Shown: positions 20,349 to 28,310, counted from the stretch's first letter. The stretch: DNA of 33,038 nt from Myxococcota bacterium (GCA_025453555.1 JALOQC010000049.1:10001-43038); one strand, 5' to 3'. Notes: generated from the sequence alone by a model not told the origin. A program made the numbers and translations.

Positions 20349-20384
20349 GGCGACGAGACCGGCGACGAGACCGGCGACCGAACC
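20349..20384 (+). repeat. 12-bp direct repeat between two minus-strand genes
   Basis: GGCGACGAGACC occurs at 20349-20360 and 20361-20372, with a diverged copy at 20373-20384. It is preceded by a GTGGTCGTGGTCGTGG tract (about 20329-20350). The 170-nt gap between the PEGA and MFS genes holds nothing else recognisable. Confidence 0.75.
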
Positions 20385-20403
20385 CGCGACGACGAAGCGA
20401 GCC

Positions 20404-21597
20404 TCAAGGCATCGTCAGATCGCTCGGATCGATCCGCACCCGCAGGCGCTGCTCGGGCTCCGGCCGGAGCCCCACGCCGAGCCCGACGGCGCCCGCGATC
20501 ACGCCCACGGCCACGGCGGTCCACACCGGCCAACGTCGGTACCAAGGACGCGGCGGCGGAGGCGGCGGCACCACGTCGGGCTCCGGGGTCGCCGCGATCC
20601 AAACACGTGCATCCGCGAGCGCCGACCGATCGAGCGCGGCTGCGTGTTCGATCGGCGACAGCTCGGGCCACTCGCCGATTCGAAGGCGCAGGGGCGTCGC
20701 ACAGCCAGTGTCGTCACAACGCACGAGCAGCGCGCGCTCGCCACGCGCCTCGACCCACCAGAGCTCCGTGCCCTCGGGTCGCGACGCACGCGCGCGCTCG
20801 AACGTGTCCGCGCGCTCCCACGCGCGCCGCGCACGTTCGGCGTCGGTCGGCCCGAGGTGCACGCGCATCGGCGCGCGTCGTCCTTCGATCAGATCGATCG
20901 TCGCGCCCCACGCGAGGTGACCCGGCGCGGAGACGCGGAGCACGTGCCGCCCCGTGGGCGCGCGCACTTCGACTGGGGCTTCGCCGATCACGCGCCCCGC
21001 GAGCTCCACCGTCGCGCCGGGCGCGTCGACCTCGACCACGAAGAGAGACGCCGGCGCGGTGGCTCCCGCGAGCGCGAGCTCTCGTGCGCGGCTCGTGGTG
21101 TTCGGCGCGGCTTCGGCGGCCCGTACGACCCGCGCGGGATCGAGCGAGGCCGCGCGACGAAAGCCTTGATCGGCGAGCGCGGGACGATCGGCCTGCACCG
21201 CGACGAGCGCGGCCGTCAGCTCCACCTCGGCGAGCCACCGCGACGCGCCCGGCACGTCCGCGTGCTCCTCCGCGAGCCGACGCGCGCGTTCGAGCGTCGC
21301 GAGGGCGGCCCCTTCGTCCAAACGACCCGCGTGCGCGCGCGCCTCCGCGATCAGCGCTTCGACCCGCACGAGCGCCGCCAGACGCGTGCGCGAGGTGTGC
21401 GCCGGCGCGGGGGCGCTCGGTCGCAGCGGCGCCGCGCCGTGGGCTTCGAGCTCCGCGCGCCACGCGTCGGCTCCCTCGCCGAAGACGCGGTGCACGACCT
21501 GCGCGGAGGCGCCGCTCGCGCCACCGATCGCGAGGCCGCCCGTGAGCCCGAGCGCCACGCCGCAGAGCGCGCCGAACCGTCGCCAAGTCCCGAACAT
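20404..21597 (-). CDS. PEGA-domain exported protein with C-terminal membrane anchor
   Basis: A 397-residue protein. Signal peptide to about residue 33 (GGASGASAQ). A helical region (about 70-175) resembles TPR repeats. A PEGA domain (about 190-255) shows the typical pattern VDAPGATVELAGRVIGEAPVEV...GRHVLRVSAPGH. A proline run (VPPPPPPRP) precedes a single C-terminal transmembrane helix (about 355-376) and a short tail. Myxobacteria encode many PEGA proteins with this anchor; the exact role is unknown, possibly binding a surface polymer. ATG 21597 begins the signal peptide. It is divergent from the foldase gene across 237 nt, which should hold promoters for both directions; a TTGCGG-17-TATGGT pair (21703-21731) is a weak candidate for the foldase. 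Confidence 0.83.
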   Translation of the reverse strand: MFGTWRRFGALCGVALGLTGGLAIGGASGASAQVVHRVFGEGADAWRAELEAHGAAPLRPSAPAPAHTSRTRLAALVRVEALIAEARAHAGRLDEGAALATLERARRLAEEHADVPGASRWLAEVELTAALVAVQADRPALADQGFRRAASLDPARVVRAAEAAPNTTSRARELALAGATAPASLFVVEVDAPGATVELAGRVIGEAPVEVRAPTGRHVLRVSAPGHLAWGATIDLIEGRRAPMRVHLGPTDAERARRAWERADTFERARASRPEGTELWWVEARGERALLVRCDDTGCATPLRLRIGEWPELSPIEHAAALDRSALADARVWIAATPEPDVVPPPPPPRPWYRRWPVWTAVAVGVIAGAVGLGVGLRPEPEQRLRVRIDPSDLTMP

Positions 21598-21834
21598 CGA
21601 CGAGCGCGAAGGTAACTCGGATCGCGCGATGTCCGTTCGTTTGGCGAAATCGCTAGTGGTTGCGGACGTTTATGACGATCTTCGCTCCTTCGCACCGCAG
21701 GTTTGCGGGCCTTTGGCGCGTCATCTATGGTTCGCGCCCTCTCGAGTCGGGGCGATCCGTCCCGACCATCCCTCGCGAATCGTCCGAGCTCGTGCACGAG
21801 CGGCGAGGCGCGTGGGGACGCCAAAGGGCGTTTC

Positions 21835-23871
21835 ATGCTCGAAAAGATCGCCAATCGCTTCCAGACCATCGTCCTCGTCGGGCTCGTCTCGTTGCTCTCC
21901 GCCGTGTTCATCCTGCAGTTCGGTGGACCGCAGGCGCAGGGCTGCACCGCCGGCGGCAGCACGTACGCCGCGAAGGTGGACGGAGAGACGTTGAGCGCCG
22001 GTGAGGTCCGCAGCGTCTACATGACGCTCGGCTTCAACCGCGCGCCGCTCGAGCAGCAGCGCAGCGATCGGCTTTGGCGCGCGGTGCTCGACGGCCTCAT
22101 CGAGCGCACGCTCCTCGCGCAAGAAGCGCGTCGTCTCGGCTACACCGTGACGGAAGAGGACGTGATGCGCGCCCTCGCCGAGGACGGGAAGATGCGCGTC
22201 TCGCTCGGCGTCGACGCGCCCTATCCGGGCGGTGAGCTCGACGTGTCCGCGCAGGTCCGCGACCGCGACGACAACTTCGATCTCGAGCGCGCGCGCAACT
22301 TCATCCAGCACGACCTCCGCCGCAGCGTCGGCGAGTTCACGCAGGCGCAGATCGAAGAGGCGCTCGCGGAGCGCATGCGCCAGACGGTGCTCGCGGGTGT
22401 CGAGGTGAGCGAGGCCGAGGTGTGGGACGCGTACGTGCGCGAGCGCGACCGCGCGCGCATCGAGTACGTGCGCTTCGCGCCGGGCTTCTACCGCGAGCAG
22501 CTCGACCCGACGACGGCCGACCTCGACGCGTGGATCGCCGCGCACCCCGAGGAGATCGAGCGCGAGTACGAGCAGAACCGTCACCGCTACACGGGGCTCG
22601 AGCCTCAGGTGCGAGCGCGCCACGTGCTCATCAAGGCCGCGGAGGACGCGAGCGAGGACGAGAAGGCGGCCGCGCGTCGGCGCGCGGAGGACGTGCTTCG
22701 TCGCGCGCGTGCGGGCGAGGACTTCGCGACGCTCGCGAGCACGCTCTCGGAGGACACCGGCAGCGCGCGTCGCGGCGGCGACCTCGGCTACAACCCGCGC
22801 GGCCGCATGGTCGGTCCCTTCGACGAGGCGCAGTTCGCGCTCGAGGTCGGCGGCATCAGCGACCTCGTCGAGACGCGCTTCGGCTTCCACGTGATCAAGG
22901 TCGAAGGCAAGCGCGAAGGCGACGTGCCGGTCGACGAGGCCAAGCGTGAGCTCGCCGATCGTCTCTACCGCGAGGACCGCGCCAAGGCGCTCGCGCGCGA
23001 GGCCGCGGTGGCGGCGCTCGCCGAGCTGCGCACGGGCAAGACGGCGGACGAGCTGAACGCGTGGCTTCGTGCGCGCGAGCGTGGCGAGGCCGTGCCGACG
23101 CCGACTGCGACGGCCGAAGGTGCCGCGCCCGCGGAAGGCGAAGCGCCCGCGGAAGCAGAGGAAGAGGACGACGATCCGCTCGCCCCGCGCATGCAGGAGT
23201 CGCGCAGCTTCGGTCGCACCGACAACCCGATCCAGGGTCCGTTCGACTCCGGTCCCCTCGTCCGCGACGTCTTCGGTCGCACGATGGAGGACGCGATTCC
23301 GGGCGAGCCGATCGAGCTCGGCAGCGACTTCGTGATCTACCGCTTGGTGGAGCGCTCGGAGGCGACGCGCGAGGAGTACACCGACGAGGTGCGTCAGCGT
23401 CTGCGCGACGGAATGCTGCGCGCGAAGCGCGAAGAGGCGCTGCACCTCTACGTGACGGGTCTGCGTGAGGCGGCGGCGCGCGACGGGCGCATCCGCATCA
23501 AGACGATCGACCTCGAGGTCACGGTGAGCGGCAACGGCGAGGTCGTCTCCGAGCCGGCCGGCATCGACTGCGGCACCGACTGCTCGGGCGCGTTCGAGTT
23601 CGGCGAGATGGTGCAGCTCACCGCGCGTCCGACGGGTGGCGCGCGCTTCACCGGTTGGGACGGCGCGTGCGGCGGCACCGAGCCGACCTGCCTCGTCTCG
23701 CTCGACGAGCTCCGTCAGGTGACCGCGCGTTTCCGCGGCGGCGAAGCGGCCACCGCGAGCTCGATGAGCTCCTCGATGGAGTCCGACTCCACGATGGGTG
23801 CGTCGTCGATGGGCGCGTCGTCGATGTCGTCGTCGATGGGTGCTTCGATGGAGGCCGCGGAAGGCGAGTGA
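21835..23871 (+). CDS. PpiC-type peptidyl-prolyl isomerase fused to an InlB-B-repeat-like domain
   Basis: A 678-residue membrane-anchored periplasmic foldase of the SurA/PpiD type. N-terminal anchor at about 10-30 (MLEKIANRFQTIVLVGLVSLL). The chaperone-like region follows (about 45-255). The parvulin rotamase domain spans about 260-358 (RARHVLIK ... GGDLGYNPRGRMVGPF ... FGFHVIKVEG) with both His residues of the fold (263, 352). A second, diverged foldase-like part lies at about 455-550. Residues about 558-637 (VSGNGEVVSEPAGIDCGTDC...GWDGACGG) resemble a bacterial InlB-B-type repeat with paired cysteines, followed by a Ser/Met-rich tail (SSMGASSM). ATG 21835 is chosen because it starts the anchor; AGGG lies just upstream. 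It heads the unit with the M16 peptidase. Confidence 0.87.
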   Translation: MLEKIANRFQTIVLVGLVSLLSAVFILQFGGPQAQGCTAGGSTYAAKVDGETLSAGEVRSVYMTLGFNRAPLEQQRSDRLWRAVLDGLIERTLLAQEARRLGYTVTEEDVMRALAEDGKMRVSLGVDAPYPGGELDVSAQVRDRDDNFDLERARNFIQHDLRRSVGEFTQAQIEEALAERMRQTVLAGVEVSEAEVWDAYVRERDRARIEYVRFAPGFYREQLDPTTADLDAWIAAHPEEIEREYEQNRHRYTGLEPQVRARHVLIKAAEDASEDEKAAARRRAEDVLRRARAGEDFATLASTLSEDTGSARRGGDLGYNPRGRMVGPFDEAQFALEVGGISDLVETRFGFHVIKVEGKREGDVPVDEAKRELADRLYREDRAKALAREAAVAALAELRTGKTADELNAWLRARERGEAVPTPTATAEGAAPAEGEAPAEAEEEDDDPLAPRMQESRSFGRTDNPIQGPFDSGPLVRDVFGRTMEDAIPGEPIELGSDFVIYRLVERSEATREEYTDEVRQRLRDGMLRAKREEALHLYVTGLREAAARDGRIRIKTIDLEVTVSGNGEVVSEPAGIDCGTDCSGAFEFGEMVQLTARPTGGARFTGWDGACGGTEPTCLVSLDELRQVTARFRGGEAATASSMSSSMESDSTMGASSMGASSMSSSMGASMEAAEGE

Positions 23872-23940
23872 TCGCACTCCTTCCCTTCGAGACCGCGATG
23901 CCGCTCGTGAAGACGGGCGGCATCGTCCGTTGGAGGCTCG

Positions 23941-24006
23941 ATGAAGTCGCTCTCTCCCCGCGACCTCACGCACCCGCGCATCGCTCGTTGGAGGCTCCGC
24001 CGATGA
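23941..24006 (+). CDS. Repeat-derived mini-ORF 1 (21 residues)
   Basis: ATG 23941, preceded by GGAGG at 4 nt, reads MKSLSPRDL...RWRLRR and stops at TGA 24004-24006. The stop overlaps the next ATG (24003) as ATGA. The first nine residues match the M16 peptidase start except one residue. Whether it is translated is unknown; the coupling geometry argues that it may be. Confidence 0.45.
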   Translation: MKSLSPRDLTHPRIARWRLRR

Positions 24007-24065
24007 AGTCGCTCTCTCCCCGCGACCTCGCGCGCGACATCGTCCGTTGGAGGCTCCGTCGATGA
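24003..24065 (+). CDS. Repeat-derived mini-ORF 2 (20 residues)
   Basis: ATG 24003, with GGAGG at 8 nt, reads MKSLSPRDLARD...RWRLRR and stops at TGA 24063-24065, again overlapping the following ATG (24062) as ATGA. The frame also extends back to a GTG (23868) overlapping the foldase stop, giving a possible 65-residue version. It sits directly in front of the M16 gene and would couple translation into it. Confidence 0.45.
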   Translation: MKSLSPRDLARDIVRWRLRR

Positions 24066-25357
24066 AGTCGCTCTCTCCCCACGACCTCGCGCATCCGCGT
24101 GAAGAGCTCGTGCTCGACAACGGCCTGCGCGTGATCGTGCTGCCGACGCCGGGCCGTGTGTCGGCGTCCGCGTCGCTCTACGTGAAGTGCGGCTCACGCT
24201 TCGAGGAGGCCACCACCAACGGCCTCTCGCACGTGGTCGAGCACATGGTCTTTCGTGGCAGCGAACGGCACCCGACGAGCGCGGCGCTCAACCTCGCGAT
24301 CGAAGAGCTCGGCGCGCACGTGGAGGCGACCACCAGCGTCGATCTGACGAGCTACGAGGTGCTCGCGCCGCGCGAGACGGTGCTCGAAGCGCTGCAGACC
24401 TTCGCGGAGGTCTTCCGAGCGCCGTGCTTCGAGGGCTTCGAGGTCGAGAAGCGCGTGCTCCGCGCGGAGATCGAAGAGGAGCTCGACGAGCACGGGCGCT
24501 CGTACGACGTCTCGGATCTCTCGCGAAAGCAGCTCTTTCCGGGACACCCGCTCGGCTTCTCGGTCAGCGGCACGCTCAACAACGTCGCGCGTTTCACGGT
24601 CGCGGATCTGGAGCGGCACCTTCGGCGCTTCTACGTCGCGTCGAATGCGGTGCTCGCGGTCGCGGGCGATCTCTCGATCGACGAGGTGGTCGCGGCGGCC
24701 ACGCGCGCGCTCGGCGATTGGCAGCGCGGCGAGCCGGTGGTGGTGGAGACGCCGCGCGAGCCGGCGAAGAAGACCTACGCGAGCCTCGACGATCCGGGCG
24801 GCGCGCAATCCGATCTGCGCGTCGCGTGGCGGACCGCCGGTGCCCACGCGCCGGATGCGCGCGCGCTGCAGGTGGTGGAGCGATTGCTCGACGACGGCCT
24901 CGCGGCGCGCCTGCAGAAGCGGGTGGTCGACGAGAAGGGCCTCGCCTACCACGTGTCGGCGGGTGCGGATCTCTTCGAGGACGTCGGCGCGTTCGACGTG
25001 CAGGCGAGCGTCGCGCACGACAAGACGCCGACGATGGTCCGCGAGGCGATGCAGATCGCGCGCGAGCTCGGCAGCGAGGCGGCCCCGAGCGCGGAGCTCG
25101 ATCGCGTGCGGCGCCGCTACCTGTGGTCCCAGCGCACGCTCCTCGACGTGCCGCGCGATCTGGCGAGCTTCTACGGCAGCGGCCGCCTGCTCGGCCTCGA
25201 CGAGACGCTCGCGAGCGCGGGCGAGAGCTTCGTGGACGTGGACGCCGAGAGCGCACGCGCGGCGGCCGAGCGTGTCTTCGCGGAGCCCGCGTTCGTCGCG
25301 GTGGTGGGCGAGCTCCCCCGGAGCGCCGAGCGTCAGATCAAGGCGCTCCTCGGCTGA
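24062..25357 (+). CDS. M16-family zinc metallopeptidase
   Basis: A 431-residue M16 (pitrilysin/processing peptidase-like) protein. The inverted zinc motif HVVEH is at 57-61 (His57, Glu60, His61), with the distal Glu in the EIEEE stretch at 136-140. The N-terminal half (to about 215) and the C-terminal M16C half (from about 240, DDPGGAQSDLRVAWRTAGAHAPDARALQV...) give the full two-domain length. A signal peptide is not apparent, so it may be cytosolic, although relatives can act in the envelope. ATG 24062 is the third of three repeated starts. Upstream is the foldase gene, downstream by 13 nt a small membrane protein, so a foldase-peptidase unit is likely. Confidence 0.93.
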   Translation: MKSLSPHDLAHPREELVLDNGLRVIVLPTPGRVSASASLYVKCGSRFEEATTNGLSHVVEHMVFRGSERHPTSAALNLAIEELGAHVEATTSVDLTSYEVLAPRETVLEALQTFAEVFRAPCFEGFEVEKRVLRAEIEEELDEHGRSYDVSDLSRKQLFPGHPLGFSVSGTLNNVARFTVADLERHLRRFYVASNAVLAVAGDLSIDEVVAAATRALGDWQRGEPVVVETPREPAKKTYASLDDPGGAQSDLRVAWRTAGAHAPDARALQVVERLLDDGLAARLQKRVVDEKGLAYHVSAGADLFEDVGAFDVQASVAHDKTPTMVREAMQIARELGSEAAPSAELDRVRRRYLWSQRTLLDVPRDLASFYGSGRLLGLDETLASAGESFVDVDAESARAAAERVFAEPAFVAVVGELPRSAERQIKALLG

Positions 25358-25370
25358 GCTCGGTGATCGC

Positions 25371-25673
25371 ATGATCCACATGATCGCGGGCCTCCTGCTC
25401 TCCGTCGCGAGCGTCACCCTCGCGCGCAACGCCTTCGTGGTGCTCGAGCAAGGCAACCGCGGCAGCGCGATCGCCCACTTCGCGGTGGCGGGCGCGTGTG
25501 CGTTCGGTGCCGCGCGCGCGTGGTGGCGCTGGCGGAAGGACACTGCGCGGAGGCTCGCGCAGAAGGCGCGTCCGATCACGCCGGTGGCCCCGACGACTCC
25601 CGCGAGCGTGGAGAAGAAGCCGGCGCCGCGAAAGGGCTCGAGCCCGAGGAAGAAGCGCGCCAAGAAGCGGTGA
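25371..25673 (+). CDS. Small membrane protein with basic C-terminal tail
   Basis: A 100-residue protein, family not recognised. Two hydrophobic helices (about 2-18 and 34-50) are followed by a WWRWRK boundary, then a Pro/Lys/Arg tail ending KKRAKKR. It starts 13 nt after the M16 stop and is probably co-transcribed. The last 83 bp of the gene, including the stop, recur about 2.4 kb downstream (28018-28100) at 70 of 83 identical positions. Confidence 0.7.
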   Translation: MIHMIAGLLLSVASVTLARNAFVVLEQGNRGSAIAHFAVAGACAFGAARAWWRWRKDTARRLAQKARPITPVAPTTPASVEKKPAPRKGSSPRKKRAKKR

Positions 25674-25709
25674 GCCACTCGCAGGGGGCCCGTTTCCGCG
25701 TTCCCCCGA

Positions 25710-26201
25710 TCAGCGGCACCGGCGCGGCAGGCCATGCGTCGAGCGCTCGAAGGCGTCCCACCACTCGTGCCAGTCGGGCTCGTCGAGGAGGCCTACGACC
25801 TGGAGGCCGGGGGGCTCGAAGGAGGCCCACAGGTGGGGCGGGCGGGTGTCGGTGCCGAAGAAGCGCCACTCGCGTGGGCTCGGGAGCTCACCCGGGAGCC
25901 CGGCGAGGCATCGGTTCATCGTCTGGAGTCCGTCGAAGGCCTCCCAATCGAAGGGGACCAGGGTCTCGATGCGGATCACGCGAGTCGCTGCGCGGCCGAG
26001 CACCTCGCGGACGAGCGCCTCGAACGAGGGGAGCGTGTCGCGCAAGCGCGCGACCTCGTACAGCTCGGTGCGCGGGTCGAGTGCGCCCACCCAGGCGTCG
26101 AAGTCGAGGCCGCGCGCGATGATCGCGTCGTCGAGCGCGAGCTCCTCGGCGGGAGTCGTGGCCAGACGCAAGTACAGGAGCTCTCCCTGGGGTCGTGTCA
26201 C
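25710..26201 (-). CDS. Hypothetical protein
   Basis: A 163-residue soluble protein that I do not recognise. It opens (M)TRPQGELLYLRLATTPAEELALDDAII and is rich in Trp, Asp and Glu near the C-terminus (PDWHEWWDAFE). No membrane segment or signal peptide. GTG 26201 overlaps the upstream gene's stop by 4 nt (GTGA), so it is translationally coupled to the 584-residue gene and probably works with it. Ends 37 nt from the converging small membrane protein gene. Confidence 0.65.
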   Translation of the reverse strand: MTRPQGELLYLRLATTPAEELALDDAIIARGLDFDAWVGALDPRTELYEVARLRDTLPSFEALVREVLGRAATRVIRIETLVPFDWEAFDGLQTMNRCLAGLPGELPSPREWRFFGTDTRPPHLWASFEPPGLQVVGLLDEPDWHEWWDAFERSTHGLPRRCR

Positions 26202-27952
26202 GGGCGTCGCTTTCGTCGGACGATCCCCGGCGCGACCTCGATGGTGGTGCGTTCGGGGGACGTCGACGGCGCGTGGTTCTCCGCGGGCGCGTCGTTCGTC
26301 GGTGCGTGGCGTTCGAGCCAGCCGTCGAGCGTCGCGCGCAACGACACGTCGACGACGCTGGAAGCGCGCGCCGCGACGCGATCCCATGCGGAGTCCGGGA
26401 GCGCTCGGTGGATTGCGGCGAGCACGGCTTCCAGTTCGCGCGCAGGGGAAGTCGCGTAGGGGTGACGCCATCCCGTCGGAGCGAGCGCTCGGTCGAGCGC
26501 CACCCAGAGCAACTCCGGCCACGGCGTCGCCCGGTCGGTCGCGATCGCGAGGAGCTCTTCGATCCGGAGCCCGCGCGCGAGCTCGCAGGCGTGCGCGATC
26601 GCGCCGGCGGCGGCGATGGATCGTACCCACGCGACCGTCACGAAGTTCGGACGAAGGGCCGCTGCGCGTGCGCTCGGCGCGGTCGCCGGTTCCAGCGTCG
26701 CGAGCGCCTCGAGGGCGCGCTCCGGTTCGAAGGGGTGGAGTCGCGCGGCCCACGCGCCCGATGCGGCGAGCGTCGGTTCGCCGAGCGCCTGGAGCGCCAG
26801 TCGTCGCAGCCGCTGGGCCTCGGCGTCATCGCAGCGTGCGAGCGCTCGGAGCGCCTCGCGCGGCGCACCGCAGCCGAGGTGTGCGGCCGCGCGCGCGTGA
26901 GCGTCGTCGTGCGTTGCGAGCGCCAGGACCTCCGGCCACCGCTCGAGCGCGACCAGCGCACGCACGGTCGCGCTGCGCGGAACCGCGGCTGCGGCGAGCA
27001 GCTCGGTGGCTTCTTGCCGCGTCGGCGGTGCGAGCCGCGCGAGCACGCCCGCGAGCCGCTCGCTTGCTGCGGGGTACGCCGCCAGCAGCGCGCACGCGTC
27101 GGACCACGCGAGGTCGACGAGCGCGCCCGAGAGCGTCGTCGGGATGGCCTCCTCCGACGAGGCGAGGAACGCACGGAGCGCGGCGCACGCCACCGCGAGC
27201 CGCTGCGTAGGGTCGTGTCCGAGCGCTTCGCTCTCGGCGAGGATCGCCGACGCCACGACGTCGCTCGGCGCGAAGACGAACGCGTCGAGTCGACGGACGA
27301 GCGCGTCGGCGTCGCGGTCCAACGCGTCACGTCGCGCGACGTAGGCGGCGTGACCGGCGGCGGAGAGACGCGCCGGTTTGAGGAGCGCTCGAGCGCCGAG
27401 AGCCCACGTCGGACCGAGGCGGTGGACGCTCGCTGCGAGCGACGTGCGGCGCTCGGTGACGACGAAGTCCGCGAAGAGTCGATGGCTCTCCGGGAGGATG
27501 CGGTGGGCGGTTCTCAGCAAAGGGGTCGTGTCGCGGCCGGCCACGCGGGCGAGCACGAGATCGACGAGCGTCGGCGCGAACCAGCCGACGTCGCGAGGAC
27601 GTCGGAGCTCGTTGCGGAGCGACCACGCCGCGCAACGATCGAGCTCGTCCTCGCGCTCGGCGCAGAGTGCTCCGAAGACGATCGCGAGGGGATCGACCAG
27701 TGGAGGCTCGGGGGTCGCTCGGAGCTCGATCCCACCGATGGGCGTGGAGAGGACGAAGGTGGGGTCTCCGTGATCGCACGCGTCGACGCGTCCGAGCTCG
27801 ACCTGCGCGAGCAGGGCCAAGCCCGCGTCGATCTCTTCAGGTGGCGCGTCGCTCCCGCGAAGCTTCGCCCACAACACCTGAGCGAGCCCGCGTGCGGTGT
27901 GTCGGGTCTGTTCCCGGTGCCAGGCCGCGAGCGTCGCGTGGATCGAGGGCAT
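26198..27952 (-). CDS. Large all-helical repeat protein of unknown function
   Basis: A 584-residue soluble protein, family not recognised. The sequence is almost continuous amphipathic Ala/Leu/Arg/Glu helix, for example ALVALERWPEVLALATHDDAHA and LRALARCDDAEAQRLRRLAL, in the style of HEAT or TPR-like solenoids. An N-terminal region (about 1-95) looks globular with VLSTPIGGIELRATPEPP. The C-terminus is a basic low-complexity tail (VRRKRRP). ATG 27952 follows AGGGGA at about 8 nt, a good ribosome site. It is the first gene of a two-gene unit and is transcribed away from hipBA. Confidence 0.7.
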   Translation of the reverse strand: MPSIHATLAAWHREQTRHTARGLAQVLWAKLRGSDAPPEEIDAGLALLAQVELGRVDACDHGDPTFVLSTPIGGIELRATPEPPLVDPLAIVFGALCAEREDELDRCAAWSLRNELRRPRDVGWFAPTLVDLVLARVAGRDTTPLLRTAHRILPESHRLFADFVVTERRTSLAASVHRLGPTWALGARALLKPARLSAAGHAAYVARRDALDRDADALVRRLDAFVFAPSDVVASAILAESEALGHDPTQRLAVACAALRAFLASSEEAIPTTLSGALVDLAWSDACALLAAYPAASERLAGVLARLAPPTRQEATELLAAAAVPRSATVRALVALERWPEVLALATHDDAHARAAAHLGCGAPREALRALARCDDAEAQRLRRLALQALGEPTLAASGAWAARLHPFEPERALEALATLEPATAPSARAAALRPNFVTVAWVRSIAAAGAIAHACELARGLRIEELLAIATDRATPWPELLWVALDRALAPTGWRHPYATSPARELEAVLAAIHRALPDSAWDRVAARASSVVDVSLRATLDGWLERHAPTNDAPAENHAPSTSPERTTIEVAPGIVRRKRRP

Positions 27953-28004
27953 GCACGTTTCCCCTGCACATCGTGGCCGACGCGATGCGTCGAATCACGA
28001 GCGG

Positions 28005-28100
28005 ATGATCGTCGAGTCGACGACTCCGGCGAGTGTCGAGGAGAAGCCGGTGCTGCGGAAGGGCACGAGTCCGCAGAAGAAGCGCGCGAAGAAGCGTTGA
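28005..28100 (+). pseudogene. Remnant copy of the small membrane protein's C-terminal tail
   Basis: 28018-28100 matches 25591-25673 (the end of the 100-residue gene) over 83 positions with 13 substitutions, no gaps and the same reading frame and TGA stop. The peptide reads TTPASVEEKP...KKRAKKR. ATG 28005 gives only 31 residues with no membrane helices, so this is a fragment, not a full gene. It lies between the divergent helical-repeat gene and hipB and could be a relic of a duplicated or displaced gene. Confidence 0.65.
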
Positions 28101-28149
28101 GCGGCTCCCGGTCTCCGCTGAGGTGCGGAGGTCCCACGACGGAGCCGCT
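28100..28149 (+). terminator. Nested inverted repeat after the tail remnant
   Basis: AGCGGCTCC (28100-28108) pairs perfectly with GGAGCCGCT (28141-28149), and CTCCGC (28113-28118) with GCGGAG (28125-28130) inside. There is no T tract, so it is at best a weak or factor-dependent terminator. It starts on the last base of the remnant's stop codon, as a gene-end hairpin would. Confidence 0.35.
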
Positions 28150-28192
28150 CGGGGAATGAATCTCGAAGCCAGGCCGGCGGTCGGCTCGACGA

Positions 28193-28292
28193 GTCAGCGA
28201 TCGCTGACACCGAAGACTGTGTCGCCGATCGACGACTTGGGTAGCCATGTAGCCGATCGGCGACTCACGCAACGATGTCGCCGATCGATGAC
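28193..28292 (+). promoter_or_regulatory. Four phased 16-bp palindromic operators upstream of hipB
   Basis: GTCAGCGATCGCTGAC (28193-28208, a perfect palindrome), GTCGCCGATCGACGAC (28221-28236), GTAGCCGATCGGCGAC (28249-28264) and GTCGCCGATCGATGAC (28277-28292) share the CGATCG centre. Start-to-start distance is exactly 28 bp each time. The last copy ends 18 nt before the hipB ATG. HipB proteins are known to repress their own operon from several palindromic operators, so these are very probably HipB sites. A -10-like GATACG follows at about 28297; no convincing -35 is seen. Confidence 0.85.
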
Positions 28293-28310
28293 ACATGATA
28301 CGCTTCGAGC

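Larger units (their letters stand above)
23922..24100 (+). repeat. Triplicated translation-start region before the M16 peptidase
   Basis: Three tandem copies, 23922-23979, 23980-24038 and 24039-24100, each consist of ATCG(T/C)(C/T)CGTTGGAGGCTC, a short spacer, and ATGAAGTCGCTCTCTCCCC followed by about 20 more matching bases. Each copy therefore carries a ribosome site (GGAGG) and an ATG (23941, 24003, 24062). Copies 2 and 3 have an extra CGCC/CGTC-type tetranucleotide that moves GGAGG from 4 to 8 nt from the ATG. Only the third copy opens the full gene. Confidence 0.95.

Noticed and set aside
20312-20350. GT-rich tract as a regulatory repeat
   Set aside because: The repeats are short and imperfect; similar GTGGTCGTGG runs occur at 18781-18800, so they may just reflect local base composition.
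25684-25707. Bidirectional terminator between two converging genes
   Set aside because: Only five G-C pairs flank a 14-nt loop and no T tract is present.
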